Source: Bacteroidota bacterium | Lineage (GTDB): Bacteria > Bacteroidota > Bacteroidia > Bacteroidales > F082 | NCBI GenBank assembly: GCA_014382445.1 | Contig: JACNJS010000087.1 | Location: forward strand, 1 to 64,000 | Reading direction: 5' to 3' | Length of the DNA stretch: 64,000 bases | In this document: positions 18,458 through 28,060 of the stretch, in pieces | Layout: every line of letters begins with the position of its first letter | Position numbering within the stretch: the first letter of the stretch is position 1 | Notes under the pieces: model-generated | What the model was told of the DNA's origin: nothing | Database searches by the model: none | Seen by the model: the letters and a program-made list of their open reading frames with translations, nothing else | Program-made: the position numbers and the translations under genes

Positions 18458-19903
18458 CTACAATTCCTTTTCAATATTTGGAAGTTGTAGTCCATAACCT
18501 TTTTTCTTGTCTTCTGCTTTAAGTAAAAAACCAAATACTACCGCAAGAATAGTAAGCCCTACAAATATTAACCAAGTATTGGAATAATCAAACATAGGAA
18601 TTTCACCAATTACTCTTAATTCTTGTACTTTGCTTGCTATCTCATTGGCAGGAACTCCAGAATCTCTAAATGCTTGAATAGCTGTTTCAGTTTTTTCATT
18701 TACCCCAGGATTTGTTTTATCAAGAACAACACCTAGTAGAATCGGAACAAGCATCAAACCAATGTTTTGTATGTAGAAAATTAATGCATATGCTGAACCC
18801 AATTGTTTGTCTGGGATAATTTTAGGAACCGAAGGCCACATAGCTGATGGAACTAAAGAAAATGCTATTCCTAATAAAACAACAGCAAAGATAGCAGTCC
18901 AGGTTTCTGTAAGGGAAGGAATATAAAAGATTGTATGTACAACAACCAAAAGGGAAGCTCCAATTATCATTATAGATGCACCTTTTCCAATTTTATCATA
19001 AAAATAACCAAACAAAGGTGTCAATAACATCGTGCCAAAAGGCAGAATTGAAGGAATATCTCCAGCCGTAGCTGGGTCAACTCCGAATTTATTTACCATT
19101 AAACCGGATGAAAATTTATAGAATGGGAAAACAGCAGAGTAAAAAAGTAAGCATAATATAGATAGATACCAAAAACCTTTACTTGTGATAATAAGTTTAA
19201 GGTCGGATAAATGGAAGGGATCTTCTTCAACAGCATCTCCCTGTAATTGCTTATCCAATCTAGTATCCATTATCGTGTAAACAATGAATAATATTAATGC
19301 GATAGAAAGTGCAATTGTACCTACAAGAACAGAAGTTGGAATATCAAATGCATTTGCTATACGAGGTGCGCCAAAGAGAGCAATAAAAGACCCAAAACGA
19401 GCTAATGCCATTTCTGTACCCATAGCAAGAGCCATTTCTTTACCTTTAAACCACTTTACAATAATTCTGGAAACCGTTATCCCGGCACCTTCAGCACCAA
19501 CGCAGAAAATCGCAAAACCTGCAGCAGAAATAAAAACTCTGGAATCAATACCGATTATCTCCGAATCAAGTCCAAAATTACCAGCAAATGCCCAATATTT
19601 AACAATGGCACCAAGAATCATTACAATTCCGGAACTTACTGCTGTGAATCTAATTCCCATTTTATCCAGTACAATTCCGGCAAAAATTAACATAAATGCA
19701 AAAACATTTAGGTATCCCTGGGCACCTGTTACTATTCCCCATTCTGAACCACTCCAACCATATGTACTTTGTACCAAAGTTTGAAGAGGTGATAAAACTT
19801 CCATAAATGTGTAGGCTATTAACATACACAGGGAAACCAATATCAGAACAAACCATCTTACTCCAACATTATCCCTTAAAGATTTCTTGATCACTTCTGT
19901 CAT
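18458..19903 (-). CDS. Major facilitator superfamily transporter
   Basis: A 481-aa inner-membrane carrier with about 12 transmembrane helices. It begins with a short basic cytoplasmic segment, then VRWFVLILVSLCMLIAYTF; the loop between helices 2 and 3 holds GIVLDKMGIRFTAV, the MFS motif A (G-x3-D-x2-G-x-R), and a matching GYFYDKIGKGASI occurs in the second half. A long loop with many charged residues lies between TM11 and TM12 (KTETAIQAFRDSGVPANE). The overall type resembles Bacteroidota MFS proteins of unknown substrate. No neighbour suggests the cargo. Confidence 0.85.
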   Translation of the reverse strand: MTEVIKKSLRDNVGVRWFVLILVSLCMLIAYTFMEVLSPLQTLVQSTYGWSGSEWGIVTGAQGYLNVFAFMLIFAGIVLDKMGIRFTAVSSGIVMILGAIVKYWAFAGNFGLDSEIIGIDSRVFISAAGFAIFCVGAEGAGITVSRIIVKWFKGKEMALAMGTEMALARFGSFIALFGAPRIANAFDIPTSVLVGTIALSIALILFIVYTIMDTRLDKQLQGDAVEEDPFHLSDLKLIITSKGFWYLSILCLLFYSAVFPFYKFSSGLMVNKFGVDPATAGDIPSILPFGTMLLTPLFGYFYDKIGKGASIMIIGASLLVVVHTIFYIPSLTETWTAIFAVVLLGIAFSLVPSAMWPSVPKIIPDKQLGSAYALIFYIQNIGLMLVPILLGVVLDKTNPGVNEKTETAIQAFRDSGVPANEIASKVQELRVIGEIPMFDYSNTWLIFVGLTILAVVFGFLLKAEDKKKGYGLQLPNIEKEL

Positions 19904-19971
19904 ATCAAATAATTTTTAATGAAAAGGCGAATTTAAAACAATTTATCCTTGATGGCTACTAAATATAAAAC

Positions 19972-21486
19972 TTATTTAACATAACCCTCATGCATCCTCT
20001 TCATTCTTTGATTCCTGCGCATCTGGATTCTAATAAAACCGTAAATTATTACTAACAGCACAGGAAGCAGAAAATTCAACCACTTAATAAACACTTTTTT
20101 CGAATCACTAATTTGATCAATCGGTCGCGAAGTAATTGTTTTAGTGCGAAGGTCGATCAAGCCGGTATCATCCGAAAGCCAGTCGATTGAGTTTACCATA
20201 AGGCTTACGTTATCGGGTTGTAATTGTCGAGGGCGTTGACCGGTTCCATTTACAGCAAAGTCTCCACTGCTTACTACAATTATTTTTGCCTCGTTGTTAT
20301 CATAATTGCATTCTAACATTGCGGCAACAACCTGCTCTCCAGATTGAAAATCAACAACTGTCCAGTTCTTTTGCACATTAAATACAACAGGTAACGAAAG
20401 CAAACCCGAATTCTTAGAAGACATAGCCAGCGGAGTATATTTTGTTGTAGTATCACCAACATACCTTATAGGACTTGGAAATCCCAGCATTATTTGCTCC
20501 AGCCCTTTTGTGACGGGAAAATCAGCAAAATTTGTGATAGCCGGTAAGAATGGGAACTTAACAGGAGTTGTCATGTTAAACCTTCCGGTTTGTTGACTTA
20601 CATTTACACTTCCACAGTTGGCATCTACCAAAAATAAACTATCAACCAACAACCCTTTATTTGCAAGCCATATTTCAAAGCCTGTTTCATTCGATTCTCC
20701 TTGGAGGGTTTGTAAATTTCCGCTCATTCTGTTAAAAGCAACAAATAAGTTTCCTCCATTACTAATGTAGGAATCAAGAACTTCTATAGCTTCATAATTA
20801 AATAACTGTGTTGGTGCCGAAATAACTAATGTTTGGAACTTGTTAATGTTACGTACAGTATCCGATAAATAAACCTCTTTAACATTATAAAGCACATCGA
20901 GATCGGCCTTCACTTGTTGATAGGCAGTTAAAGGTGGTTCTCCTTGTCCCTGAACAAAGCCTATTAAAGCCTTATTAGTAACGGTTAATTTTTTAATAGC
21001 AGTAGTTAATGCATATTCTATGCTGCCCTCAGGATTAATAAATGGAATAATCTCTTTTTTATTATCAAATAATAACACAGCTCCCATAAATACTTTCTGC
21101 TGCTTTACCTCATCTTTATCACGTGCTTTAAATAACACAGGCTGAACACCAGCAGAAAGTGCATCAGTTTCAACTTCTTTATTTTCATTTGGGTTTTCAA
21201 ACTTAAATACCACATTCCCATCCGAAAGGCTATTGTATTCAATCAACATATCTTTAAAATTTCGTTTAACCTTATCTAAATCAGGAGGTAAATCTTTTGT
21301 AAAATACGCTGTAACCGTAACTGGTGTATCTAAGTTTTTTAATATCTTTTTTGTTGCATCACTTAATGAATATTGCCCTCCTTCGGATAAATCGAGGCGA
21401 ACAAAATATTTTTCTGAAATAATTACTATAACTATGAAAGAAACGATCAATAATAATGCACTCGTAGTATATGATTTCTTATTCAT
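19972..21486 (-). CDS. gldG: GldG-type auxiliary component of Gld ABC transporter
   Basis: About 504 aa. The N-terminus is one membrane helix (SALLLIVSFIVIVIISEKYF) followed by RLDLSEGGQYSLSDATKKIL, the conserved entry of the GldG/ABC_transp_aux family; the bulk is periplasmic and the C-terminus ends in another helix (FIKWLNFLLPVLLVIIYGF) with a basic tail. GldA, GldF and GldG form an ABC transporter required for gliding in Flavobacterium and kept in many non-gliding Bacteroidota. I prefer the ATG at 21486 to the track start at 21522, because family members begin shortly before this helix; the longer start would overlap gldF by 8 bases. It is the last gene of the gldA-gldF-gldG operon. Confidence 0.88.
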   Translation of the reverse strand: MNKKSYTTSALLLIVSFIVIVIISEKYFVRLDLSEGGQYSLSDATKKILKNLDTPVTVTAYFTKDLPPDLDKVKRNFKDMLIEYNSLSDGNVVFKFENPNENKEVETDALSAGVQPVLFKARDKDEVKQQKVFMGAVLLFDNKKEIIPFINPEGSIEYALTTAIKKLTVTNKALIGFVQGQGEPPLTAYQQVKADLDVLYNVKEVYLSDTVRNINKFQTLVISAPTQLFNYEAIEVLDSYISNGGNLFVAFNRMSGNLQTLQGESNETGFEIWLANKGLLVDSLFLVDANCGSVNVSQQTGRFNMTTPVKFPFLPAITNFADFPVTKGLEQIMLGFPSPIRYVGDTTTKYTPLAMSSKNSGLLSLPVVFNVQKNWTVVDFQSGEQVVAAMLECNYDNNEAKIIVVSSGDFAVNGTGQRPRQLQPDNVSLMVNSIDWLSDDTGLIDLRTKTITSRPIDQISDSKKVFIKWLNFLLPVLLVIIYGFIRIQMRRNQRMKRMHEGYVK

Positions 21487-21514
21487 TTGCTGTAATTTAA
21501 AAATGGAAAACAAA

Positions 21515-22237
21515 CTATACATAACGTTTTTTTATAAGCATTATCTCGGTAAATACGAGAGATAAAAATGTAATTCCGATAAAAAATAACACATCCCGTG
21601 AATCGATAACGCCTCTTGTCATGGATTCGAAATGAGAGGATGTGCTTAAGTAATTCAACAAATATCCGGCAAATCCAAAAAGGTTTTGGCCTAACATCTG
21701 AAAAATTATTTGAAAGAATATTCCAATAAACAATGCAAGCAGATAGCTAACAATTTGATTATTGCCGATGCTGCTAGTAAAAAGGCCAATTCCAATCATC
21801 ATGCTGCTGAATAAAATAAGAGCAACATATCCTGAAAATACCTGTCCGCCATCAACATTTCCAATTGTAGTTAAACTGATTACGTAAGGCAGTGTAAGTA
21901 TTAAAGCAACAATAATCAGCAATAGTGAGGCAGTAAATTTACCCATAATCACCTGCCAGTTTGAAATGGGTTTCGTAAGTAGCAATTCAATGGTGCCCAA
22001 ACTGTTTTCCTCCGAAAGCAGCCTCATTGTTAGTGCAGGGATGAAGAAAAACAATGTCCAATACGCAATACTAAAAAAAGGCATTAGTGTTGCCTGTTTT
22101 ATAAAAAATATATCGCTGCCATAAATCCATGTGAAAAAGCCACTAAAGCCTAGAAACAGGATGAGCAGGATATATGCCATTAACGAATCGAAATAGGCTT
22201 GTAATTCCCTTTTTGTAATTATCAATATTTTTTTCAT
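21515..22237 (-). CDS. gldF: GldF-type ABC transporter permease
   Basis: A 240-aa ABC-2 type permease with six hydrophobic segments. It starts MKKILIITKRELQAYFDSLMAYILL, the typical entry of GldF, and contains the family's LLSEENSLGTIELLLTKPISNWQ cytoplasmic loop that couples to the ATPase. The track start at 22312 adds 25 polar residues overlapping gldA; the ATG at 22237 fits the family better and leaves 28 bases after gldA. It forms the membrane pore of the Gld transporter with gldA upstream and gldG downstream. Confidence 0.88.
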   Translation of the reverse strand: MKKILIITKRELQAYFDSLMAYILLILFLGFSGFFTWIYGSDIFFIKQATLMPFFSIAYWTLFFFIPALTMRLLSEENSLGTIELLLTKPISNWQVIMGKFTASLLLIIVALILTLPYVISLTTIGNVDGGQVFSGYVALILFSSMMIGIGLFTSSIGNNQIVSYLLALFIGIFFQIIFQMLGQNLFGFAGYLLNYLSTSSHFESMTRGVIDSRDVLFFIGITFLSLVFTEIMLIKKRYV

Positions 22238-22265
22238 ATCATTTCTATTGTTCAAGCAGTTATAA

Positions 22266-23195
22266 TTATTCGGTTGTAAGTTCTTTAAAAATATCCTCAA
22301 GCTTTGTTTCAACCGGTATTAGCTCAGTTAACACCCAGTTATTTTTAACACAAAAGTTGAAAACAAATGCGGCAAGTTTCTTTTTAGGATTACCATCCAA
22401 CAATAATCGCATATTATCGGCATCATAAATATCTACCATATCAACCCCGTCAATTTCCTTTAAAGCATTATAAATCGTATTTATATCTGCGCCCTCTATT
22501 CTTAAACGAAGTACATCTTTTCCCTGGGCTTGTTTGCGTAAATCAGCGGTAGTGCCATCAGCAACAATCTTACCTTTATTGATAATTAGAATTCTGTCGC
22601 AAGTAGCTTCAACTTCAGCAAGGATATGAGAGCTAAGTATAACTGTTTTTTCACGACCAATTCTTCTTATCAAATCTCTAATTTCGATAATCTGATTAGG
22701 GTCCAGTCCACTTGTTGGTTCATCCAATACCAGAACATCAGGTTTGTGAATTAATGCCTGAGCAAGTCCAACGCGTTGCTTATATCCTTTTGACAGCTCG
22801 TTAATCTTTTTATGCTTCTCGGCGTCTAAACCGCATATTTCAATCACCGACAGTAAACTATCGTCAATATTTTCTTTTGAAATACCGTGAAGATCACCCA
22901 CAAAGCGTAAGTAGTCGATTACGGGCATGTCTTCGTACAAAGGATTGTTTTCCGGAAGATAACCAATGTTCTTTTTTACTTCTTCAGGATTTCGGTTTAC
23001 CGAGTATTCTCCAACATAAATATTTCCGCTGTTGGGTATCAGAAATGTGGTTATCGCTTTCATGGTCGTGGTTTTGCCGGCTCCATTCGGACCTAAAAAC
23101 CCCAACACTTCACCTGTTTTTACTGTAAAAGAAATATTGTCGACCGCTTTTTGTGACCCGTATTTCTTTACAAGATTTTCAACAATAATGTCCAT
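22266..23195 (-). CDS. gldA: GldA-type ABC transporter ATPase
   Basis: A 309-aa ATP-binding subunit. Walker A is GPNGAGKTT (about residues 35-43), the signature is LSKGYKQRVGLAQAL, Walker B is VLVLDEPTSGLDPNQ and the switch His is in ILSSHILAEVE. The C-terminal 80 residues form the extra domain typical of drug-efflux/Gld type ATPases. It energises the GldF/GldG transporter at the inner membrane. First gene of the operon gldA-gldF-gldG; the 182 bases before it contain no exact TAnnTTTG box. Confidence 0.9.
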   Translation of the reverse strand: MDIIVENLVKKYGSQKAVDNISFTVKTGEVLGFLGPNGAGKTTTMKAITTFLIPNSGNIYVGEYSVNRNPEEVKKNIGYLPENNPLYEDMPVIDYLRFVGDLHGISKENIDDSLLSVIEICGLDAEKHKKINELSKGYKQRVGLAQALIHKPDVLVLDEPTSGLDPNQIIEIRDLIRRIGREKTVILSSHILAEVEATCDRILIINKGKIVADGTTADLRKQAQGKDVLRLRIEGADINTIYNALKEIDGVDMVDIYDADNMRLLLDGNPKKKLAAFVFNFCVKNNWVLTELIPVETKLEDIFKELTTE

Positions 23196-23377
23196 AAATA
23201 AGAATTAGTTAGTACACAATTACTCTAAAATGACATGCAAAATAATGGATTTAGTAGGAAATATAGTATATACTGAAAAGTTTTTTAACAATTCTTAACA
23301 ATCTGCAAATTCCAATCGATTGATTTACAGCATTAAAATACGGCTGGATTATTTTAACCGTGATTGTCACTTGTTAG

Positions 23378-24010
23378 CTATTTTCTGAAAATATGTATAA
23401 CCTTTTTAGTTTCAAAAAAATCATCATTAAAATAGTCGAATATGTTGTATATATTCTTCTTAAACTTTTTTATTTCGGTTAATTCCTTTTTTACATCTCC
23501 TCCTTTTATATATAGTATACCATTCGGGATACTATTAAACGATTTGTTATGAAACTTATATGACGTCCACCTTAAAAAATCAGACAAAGAGGTTACAGCT
23601 CTGCTAATAATAAAATCAAAAGTTTTATCAACCTGTTCCATTCTTATTTGCTCAGCTTCAACATTTTTAAGCCCCAGGCTTTGTGCTACTTCATTAACAA
23701 CTTTAATTTTTTTTCCAACCGAATCCACCAGATAAAATTTAACCTCAGGAAACATAATTGCAAGAGGAATACCAGGGAAACCACCGCCAGTACCGGCATC
23801 CATTATTTCGGTAAAGTTTTTAAATTCAACAACTTTAGCAATTGAGAGAGATTGTAGTACGTGGTGCAAATAAAAATTATCCATATCCTTGCGGGAAATA
23901 ACATTTATTTGCTGATTCCAGTAATTATAAAGTTCACCCAAATGTTTAATTTGATCATTTTGTATTTCTGATAATCCCGGGAAATATTTGAAGATTAGCT
24001 CCTGATTCAT
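23378..24010 (-). CDS. rsmG: 16S rRNA (guanine-527-N7)-methyltransferase RsmG
   Basis: A 210-aa SAM-dependent methyltransferase that modifies G527 in the 530 loop of 16S rRNA. Motifs present are the N-terminal YNQQINVISRKDMDNFYLHHVLQS-like segment, the SAM site MDAGTGGGFPGIPLAIMFP, the acidic YLVDSVGKKIKVV and the ISRAVTSLSDF strand. Length is typical. It is monocistronic, with divergent spacing to the LysM gene. Loss of RsmG gives low-level streptomycin resistance in other bacteria. Confidence 0.93.
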   Translation of the reverse strand: MNQELIFKYFPGLSEIQNDQIKHLGELYNYWNQQINVISRKDMDNFYLHHVLQSLSIAKVVEFKNFTEIMDAGTGGGFPGIPLAIMFPEVKFYLVDSVGKKIKVVNEVAQSLGLKNVEAEQIRMEQVDKTFDFIISRAVTSLSDFLRWTSYKFHNKSFNSIPNGILYIKGGDVKKELTEIKKFKKNIYNIFDYFNDDFFETKKVIHIFRK

Positions 24011-24227
24011 AAGTTAAATGAAAGTTTCAGGTAGTAAAAGTAGAAAAATAGCCAAATTACAAATTGAGTTGGAAATAAATATTTAAGGATATATTTCTCA
24101 TAATCATTACAAATGACTCTGGAAGGACTGCTTATGCAGACTCTTCCATGTCAAATACCGGATTGTTAATAACAATGATTTGTGTAAAATTACGTTTAGT
24201 CAACTTAGTTACCTATTATTATTCAGT

Positions 24228-24235
24228 TAAATTTG
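24228..24235 (+). promoter_or_regulatory. Possible -7 box of the LysM glucosaminidase gene
   Basis: TAAATTTG is an exact TAnnTTTG and lies inside the ORF as drawn in the track. A transcript starting about 7 bases later would exclude the ATGs at 24148 and 24175 and would fit a TTG start at 24259. Confidence 0.45.
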
Positions 24236-24258
24236 GTTCCTACAACAAACTTACATTT

Positions 24259-25218
24259 TTGGACAGCCTGACTATTAAAAATACAATACTATTTCTGATA
24301 GCCGTCATAATATTGTCGGGTACAGAATTAATGGCTCAAAAAAGAATTTCACAAACTGAATACATTGTGAAATATAAAGATATTGCAATAAAAAAGCAAA
24401 AGAAGTATAATATACCTGCTTCGATAACACTTGCACAGGGTATATTGGAATCGGGTAGTGGAAATAGCAATTTGGCACGAAAAGCTAACAACCACTTCGG
24501 AATAAAATGCCATAAAGAATGGACTGGAAAAAAGTATTATATGGATGCTGAATTAAAAAATGAATGTTTCCGAAAGTACAAAAAGGTGGAAGATTCGTAC
24601 AGTGACCATTCAAAATTTCTCACACAAAGAGGCAGGTATTCTTTTTTGTTCGAATATAAAACCAATGATTACAAAAGTTGGGCACATGGTTTAAAAAAAG
24701 CTGGTTATGCTACTAATCCTAAATATCCTCAACTATTAATTAATATAATTGAACGATACAATCTTGACCAATATGATAAACAAAGTAAAAGTAGATCAAG
24801 CAAAACTAAAGTAGTAATATCTGAGACATTCGACCCCATTTCTAAATCTGATTTCAAGCAAATTGACAGCTGGACATCAGGAAGAAATATCTTTAAGAAC
24901 AACGGGAGAAAACTTATTATAATCGAAAAAGGAGATACATTCTATAGCCTTGCTGATGAATTTGAAATTTCCAGCCGGCAATTCATAAATAATAATGACC
25001 TGAAGAAAGACCACCTATTACAAATTGATGAAGTCATATATCTTGAAAAGAAAAAACGCAAAGCCGAAAGAAAATACAAATACCATATTGTACAAAGCGG
25101 CGAAACAATGCATCAAATTTCACAGTTATATGGCATCAGGTTAAAACGAATATATAAAATGAATAACTTAGGCAAAGGTGTTCAGGTAGAAGTTGGGACG
25201 AAATTAAAGTTGAGGTGA
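24259..25218 (+). CDS. Glucosaminidase-LysM cell-wall hydrolase
   Basis: About 319 aa from the proposed TTG start. A signal sequence (ILFLIAVIILSGTELMAQ) leads into a glucosaminidase domain of the FlgJ/AcmA type (ITLAQGILESGSGNSNLARKANNHFGIKCH, then YSDHSKFLTQRGRY and the GLKKAGYATNPKY end). Two LysM peptidoglycan-binding modules follow (IEKGDTFYSLADEF and VQSGETMHQISQLY). It should cut peptidoglycan glycan strands in the periplasm. The catalytic Glu is probably that in GILESGSG. The track start (24148, 356 aa) puts 37 extra residues before the signal peptide; the TTG at 24259 with a promoter at 24228 gives a normal short n-region. Confidence 0.85.
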   Translation: MDSLTIKNTILFLIAVIILSGTELMAQKRISQTEYIVKYKDIAIKKQKKYNIPASITLAQGILESGSGNSNLARKANNHFGIKCHKEWTGKKYYMDAELKNECFRKYKKVEDSYSDHSKFLTQRGRYSFLFEYKTNDYKSWAHGLKKAGYATNPKYPQLLINIIERYNLDQYDKQSKSRSSKTKVVISETFDPISKSDFKQIDSWTSGRNIFKNNGRKLIIIEKGDTFYSLADEFEISSRQFINNNDLKKDHLLQIDEVIYLEKKKRKAERKYKYHIVQSGETMHQISQLYGIRLKRIYKMNNLGKGVQVEVGTKLKLR

Positions 25219-25289
25219 CAACCCTAAAAAGCATAAGCATCCGCTTGATGTGATATTGAATATTGTTTTAGGCACAAACGATGCTTGGG

Positions 25290-27920
25290 CTATTTGGGTA
25301 CTAATGATGCCAACTGGCGTTCAATAACCTTTTTACGAGCCTCAGCATCAGCTTGTTTTTTTTGCTCTTTTTCAACAACGGCGCCAGGAGCATTATTTAC
25401 AAACCCAGGATTTGAAAGCTTTTTTCTAACCGCATTTAAAAAGCCGTTAGTATACTTTAGTTCATCTTTAAGCTTTGTTATCTCGGCTTCAATATCGATA
25501 CTTGAGTCTACAGGAATATAAAATTCTTGAGCGCCAACAGTAAATATCAGCGAACCTTCGGGTTTTTTATCTACAATTTCAATTTTTTGGGCATTAACCA
25601 TCTTAGCTATAACAGGATAGAAAATGCATGGTGACATATCGCCATTTTTAACAAAGATTTCGATACTATCTTTCTGAGGGATATTATTGTCTATACGTAC
25701 ATTCCTTATTCCAACAATTATGCTTTCAGCACGATCAAATGCCTCAATTATACTATTATCAAAATTAGTATCAACAGGAATATTTGAGATTATAATGTCG
25801 TCACCTTCATTTCTTTCAGTTAACAAATGCCATATTTCTTCGGTGATAAACGGCATAAAAGGATGAAGAATTTTCATTAGGTTCTCAAAGAAACCAACTG
25901 TATTATTTATTGTTTCAACATCAATTGGTTGTTGATACCCAGGTTTAATGATTTCAAGATACCAGCTGCAGAAATCATTCCATATAAGTTTATATACAGC
26001 CATTAAAGCGTCTGACATCCTGTATTTTAAAAAATGATCTTCAATTTCAGCCAACGTACTGTTAAGCTTTGCATCAAACCATTGTATTCCCAGCTTGTTA
26101 TTTTCAGATTGTTTGAGGTCATTATCTACTTTCCATCCTTTTACCAATCTAAGTGCATTCCAAATCTTATTACTAAAATTTCTTCCCTGCTCACAGAGGG
26201 CGGGATCGAATGGCAAATCGTTTCCGGCCGGAGCGGTAAGTAACATCCCTATGCGCACTCCATCGGCTCCAAATTGTTTTATGAGATCGAGTGGGTCGGG
26301 AGAGTTTCCTAACATTTTCGACATTTTACGGCCGAGCTTGTCTCGCACAATGCCAGTAAAATATACATTCTTAAAAGGAATGTCGTTTTTATATTCGAGC
26401 CCTGCCATTATCATACGGGCAACCCAAAAGAAAATTATATCAGGACCGGTAACCAAATCATTTGTAGGATAATAATACTCGATATCTTTATTATCCGGTT
26501 TTCTAATTCCGTCAAAAACAGAAATAGGCCATAACCATGAAGAAAACCAGGTATCAAAAACATCCTCATCTTGCTTTAAATCAGCAACGGTTAAATTGGA
26601 GATTTTAGATAGCTCATTTGCTTTATCAAGAGCCTCATCAATAGTTTTTGCCACTACAAATTGTCCGTCGGGCAAATAATATACAGGGATCCGCTGTCCC
26701 CACCATAGTTGTCGAGAAATATTCCAATCGCGTAGATTTTCCATCCAATGACGATAAATATTTTTGAACATTGGCGGATGGAACTTAATATCACCATTCT
26801 CAACAACGTCAAGTGCTGCTTTTCCAAATTCCCCCATCTTTAAAAACCATTGTAGCGACAGTTTTGGCTCGATAACAGCATCTGTTCGTTCCGAGTAACC
26901 TACTTTGTTAATATAGTCTTCTGTTTTAACGAGATTCCCAGCCTTTTCAAGATCAATTAATATTTCACTACGAACAATAGTACGGTCTTTACCTATGTAA
27001 AGTTCAGCACTTTCGCTCATTGTGCCGTCATCATTAAAAATATCTATCGATTGGAGCTTATGCTTTATACCAAGCTCGTAATCATTTACATCGTGGGCAG
27101 GGGTTATCTTTAACGCACCAGTTCCGAATTCCCTGTCAACATAATCATCTGTTATAATTGGTACTGCTCTGTTAATAAGAGGAACTATTACTTTTTTGCC
27201 ATGAAAGTTAACAAATCTATGGTCATCGGGATGAACGCAAACCGCCGTATCTCCAAGAATAGTTTCAGGACGTGTTGTAGCGATTGTAATATAGTTATCC
27301 TCACCTTCAACCTTATATTTAAGGTAATAAAGTTTTGATTGCAGTTCTTTGTGAATTACCTCCTCATCACTTACTGCTGTTTTGGCAGTGGGATCCCAGT
27401 TTACCATACGTACACCCCTATATACTAAGCCCTTGTTATAAAGATCGATAAAAACGTCAATTACCGATTCATACATCGATTCGCTCATAGTAAATGCAGT
27501 ACGTTCCCAATCGCATGAGGCGCCAAGTTTTTTTAGCTGTTCAAGAATTATACCGCCGTGTTTATGTGTCCATTCCCAGGCATGTTCTATAAATCTATCC
27601 CGTCCGAGAGCTTCTTTACTAAGGCCTTCTTCTCTAAGTTTATTCACAACTCTGGCTTCAGTTGCTATCGAAGCATGATCGGTACCAGGAACCCAGCAGG
27701 TATTTTTTCCCTGCATTCGTGCTCTCCTGATAAGAACATCCTGTAATGTATTATTAAGCATATGACCCATATGCAGCACGCCTGTAACATTGGGAGGTGG
27801 TATTACAATTGTAAAAGGTTCCCTATCGTCAGGTACCGAATGAAAGTAGTTTTTATCCATCCAATAGCTATACCACTTATCCTCTGTTAAAGCAGGATTA
27901 TACTTGCTGGGCAATTCCAT
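25290..27920 (-). CDS. valS: Valyl-tRNA synthetase
   Basis: An 876-aa class Ia synthetase charging tRNA-Val in the cytoplasm. The HIGH motif is [13 protein letters not shown] near residue 45, the KMSKS loop is [15 protein letters not shown] near 535, the CP1 editing domain carries [17 protein letters not shown], and the C-terminal coiled coil ([23 protein letters not shown]) is the valyl-specific arm that grips the tRNA. Length and order are complete. The start [17 protein letters not shown] is the family's usual one. An exact TAATTTTG lies 8 bases upstream, which would make the message nearly leaderless. Confidence 0.97.
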   Translation of the reverse strand: MELPSKYNPALTEDKWYSYWMDKNYFHSVPDDREPFTIVIPPPNVTGVLHMGHMLNNTLQDVLIRRARMQGKNTCWVPGTDHASIATEARVVNKLREEGLSKEALGRDRFIEHAWEWTHKHGGIILEQLKKLGASCDWERTAFTMSESMYESVIDVFIDLYNKGLVYRGVRMVNWDPTAKTAVSDEEVIHKELQSKLYYLKYKVEGEDNYITIATTRPETILGDTAVCVHPDDHRFVNFHGKKVIVPLINRAVPIITDDYVDREFGTGALKITPAHDVNDYELGIKHKLQSIDIFNDDGTMSESAELYIGKDRTIVRSEILIDLEKAGNLVKTEDYINKVGYSERTDAVIEPKLSLQWFLKMGEFGKAALDVVENGDIKFHPPMFKNIYRHWMENLRDWNISRQLWWGQRIPVYYLPDGQFVVAKTIDEALDKANELSKISNLTVADLKQDEDVFDTWFSSWLWPISVFDGIRKPDNKDIEYYYPTNDLVTGPDIIFFWVARMIMAGLEYKNDIPFKNVYFTGIVRDKLGRKMSKMLGNSPDPLDLIKQFGADGVRIGMLLTAPAGNDLPFDPALCEQGRNFSNKIWNALRLVKGWKVDNDLKQSENNKLGIQWFDAKLNSTLAEIEDHFLKYRMSDALMAVYKLIWNDFCSWYLEIIKPGYQQPIDVETINNTVGFFENLMKILHPFMPFITEEIWHLLTERNEGDDIIISNIPVDTNFDNSIIEAFDRAESIIVGIRNVRIDNNIPQKDSIEIFVKNGDMSPCIFYPVIAKMVNAQKIEIVDKKPEGSLIFTVGAQEFYIPVDSSIDIEAEITKLKDELKYTNGFLNAVRKKLSNPGFVNNAPGAVVEKEQKKQADAEARKKVIERQLASLVPK

Positions 27921-28060
27921 AGTAATTCAAAATTAATTTGAGTGGTAAAAATATAAAAGTTAGGGTTAAGTTTGAGGATTGAAAATCTTGTTTGTTTTCA
28001 AGTAGTTTACATAAGAGTTTGAGCATGAAATCAGAGTTTGACCTTAAGTCAAGCCCTGAC

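Noticed and set aside
24120-24148. Imperfect hairpin TGGAAG...CTTCCA with CTGC/GCAG inside
   Set aside because: Considered as a terminator for rsmG or an attenuator; there is no T tract on either strand and rsmG is transcribed away from it.
27928-27935. TAATTTTG box 8 bases before valS
   Set aside because: It fits the -7 consensus but has no -33 partner; kept only as part of the leaderless observation, not listed as a promoter feature.
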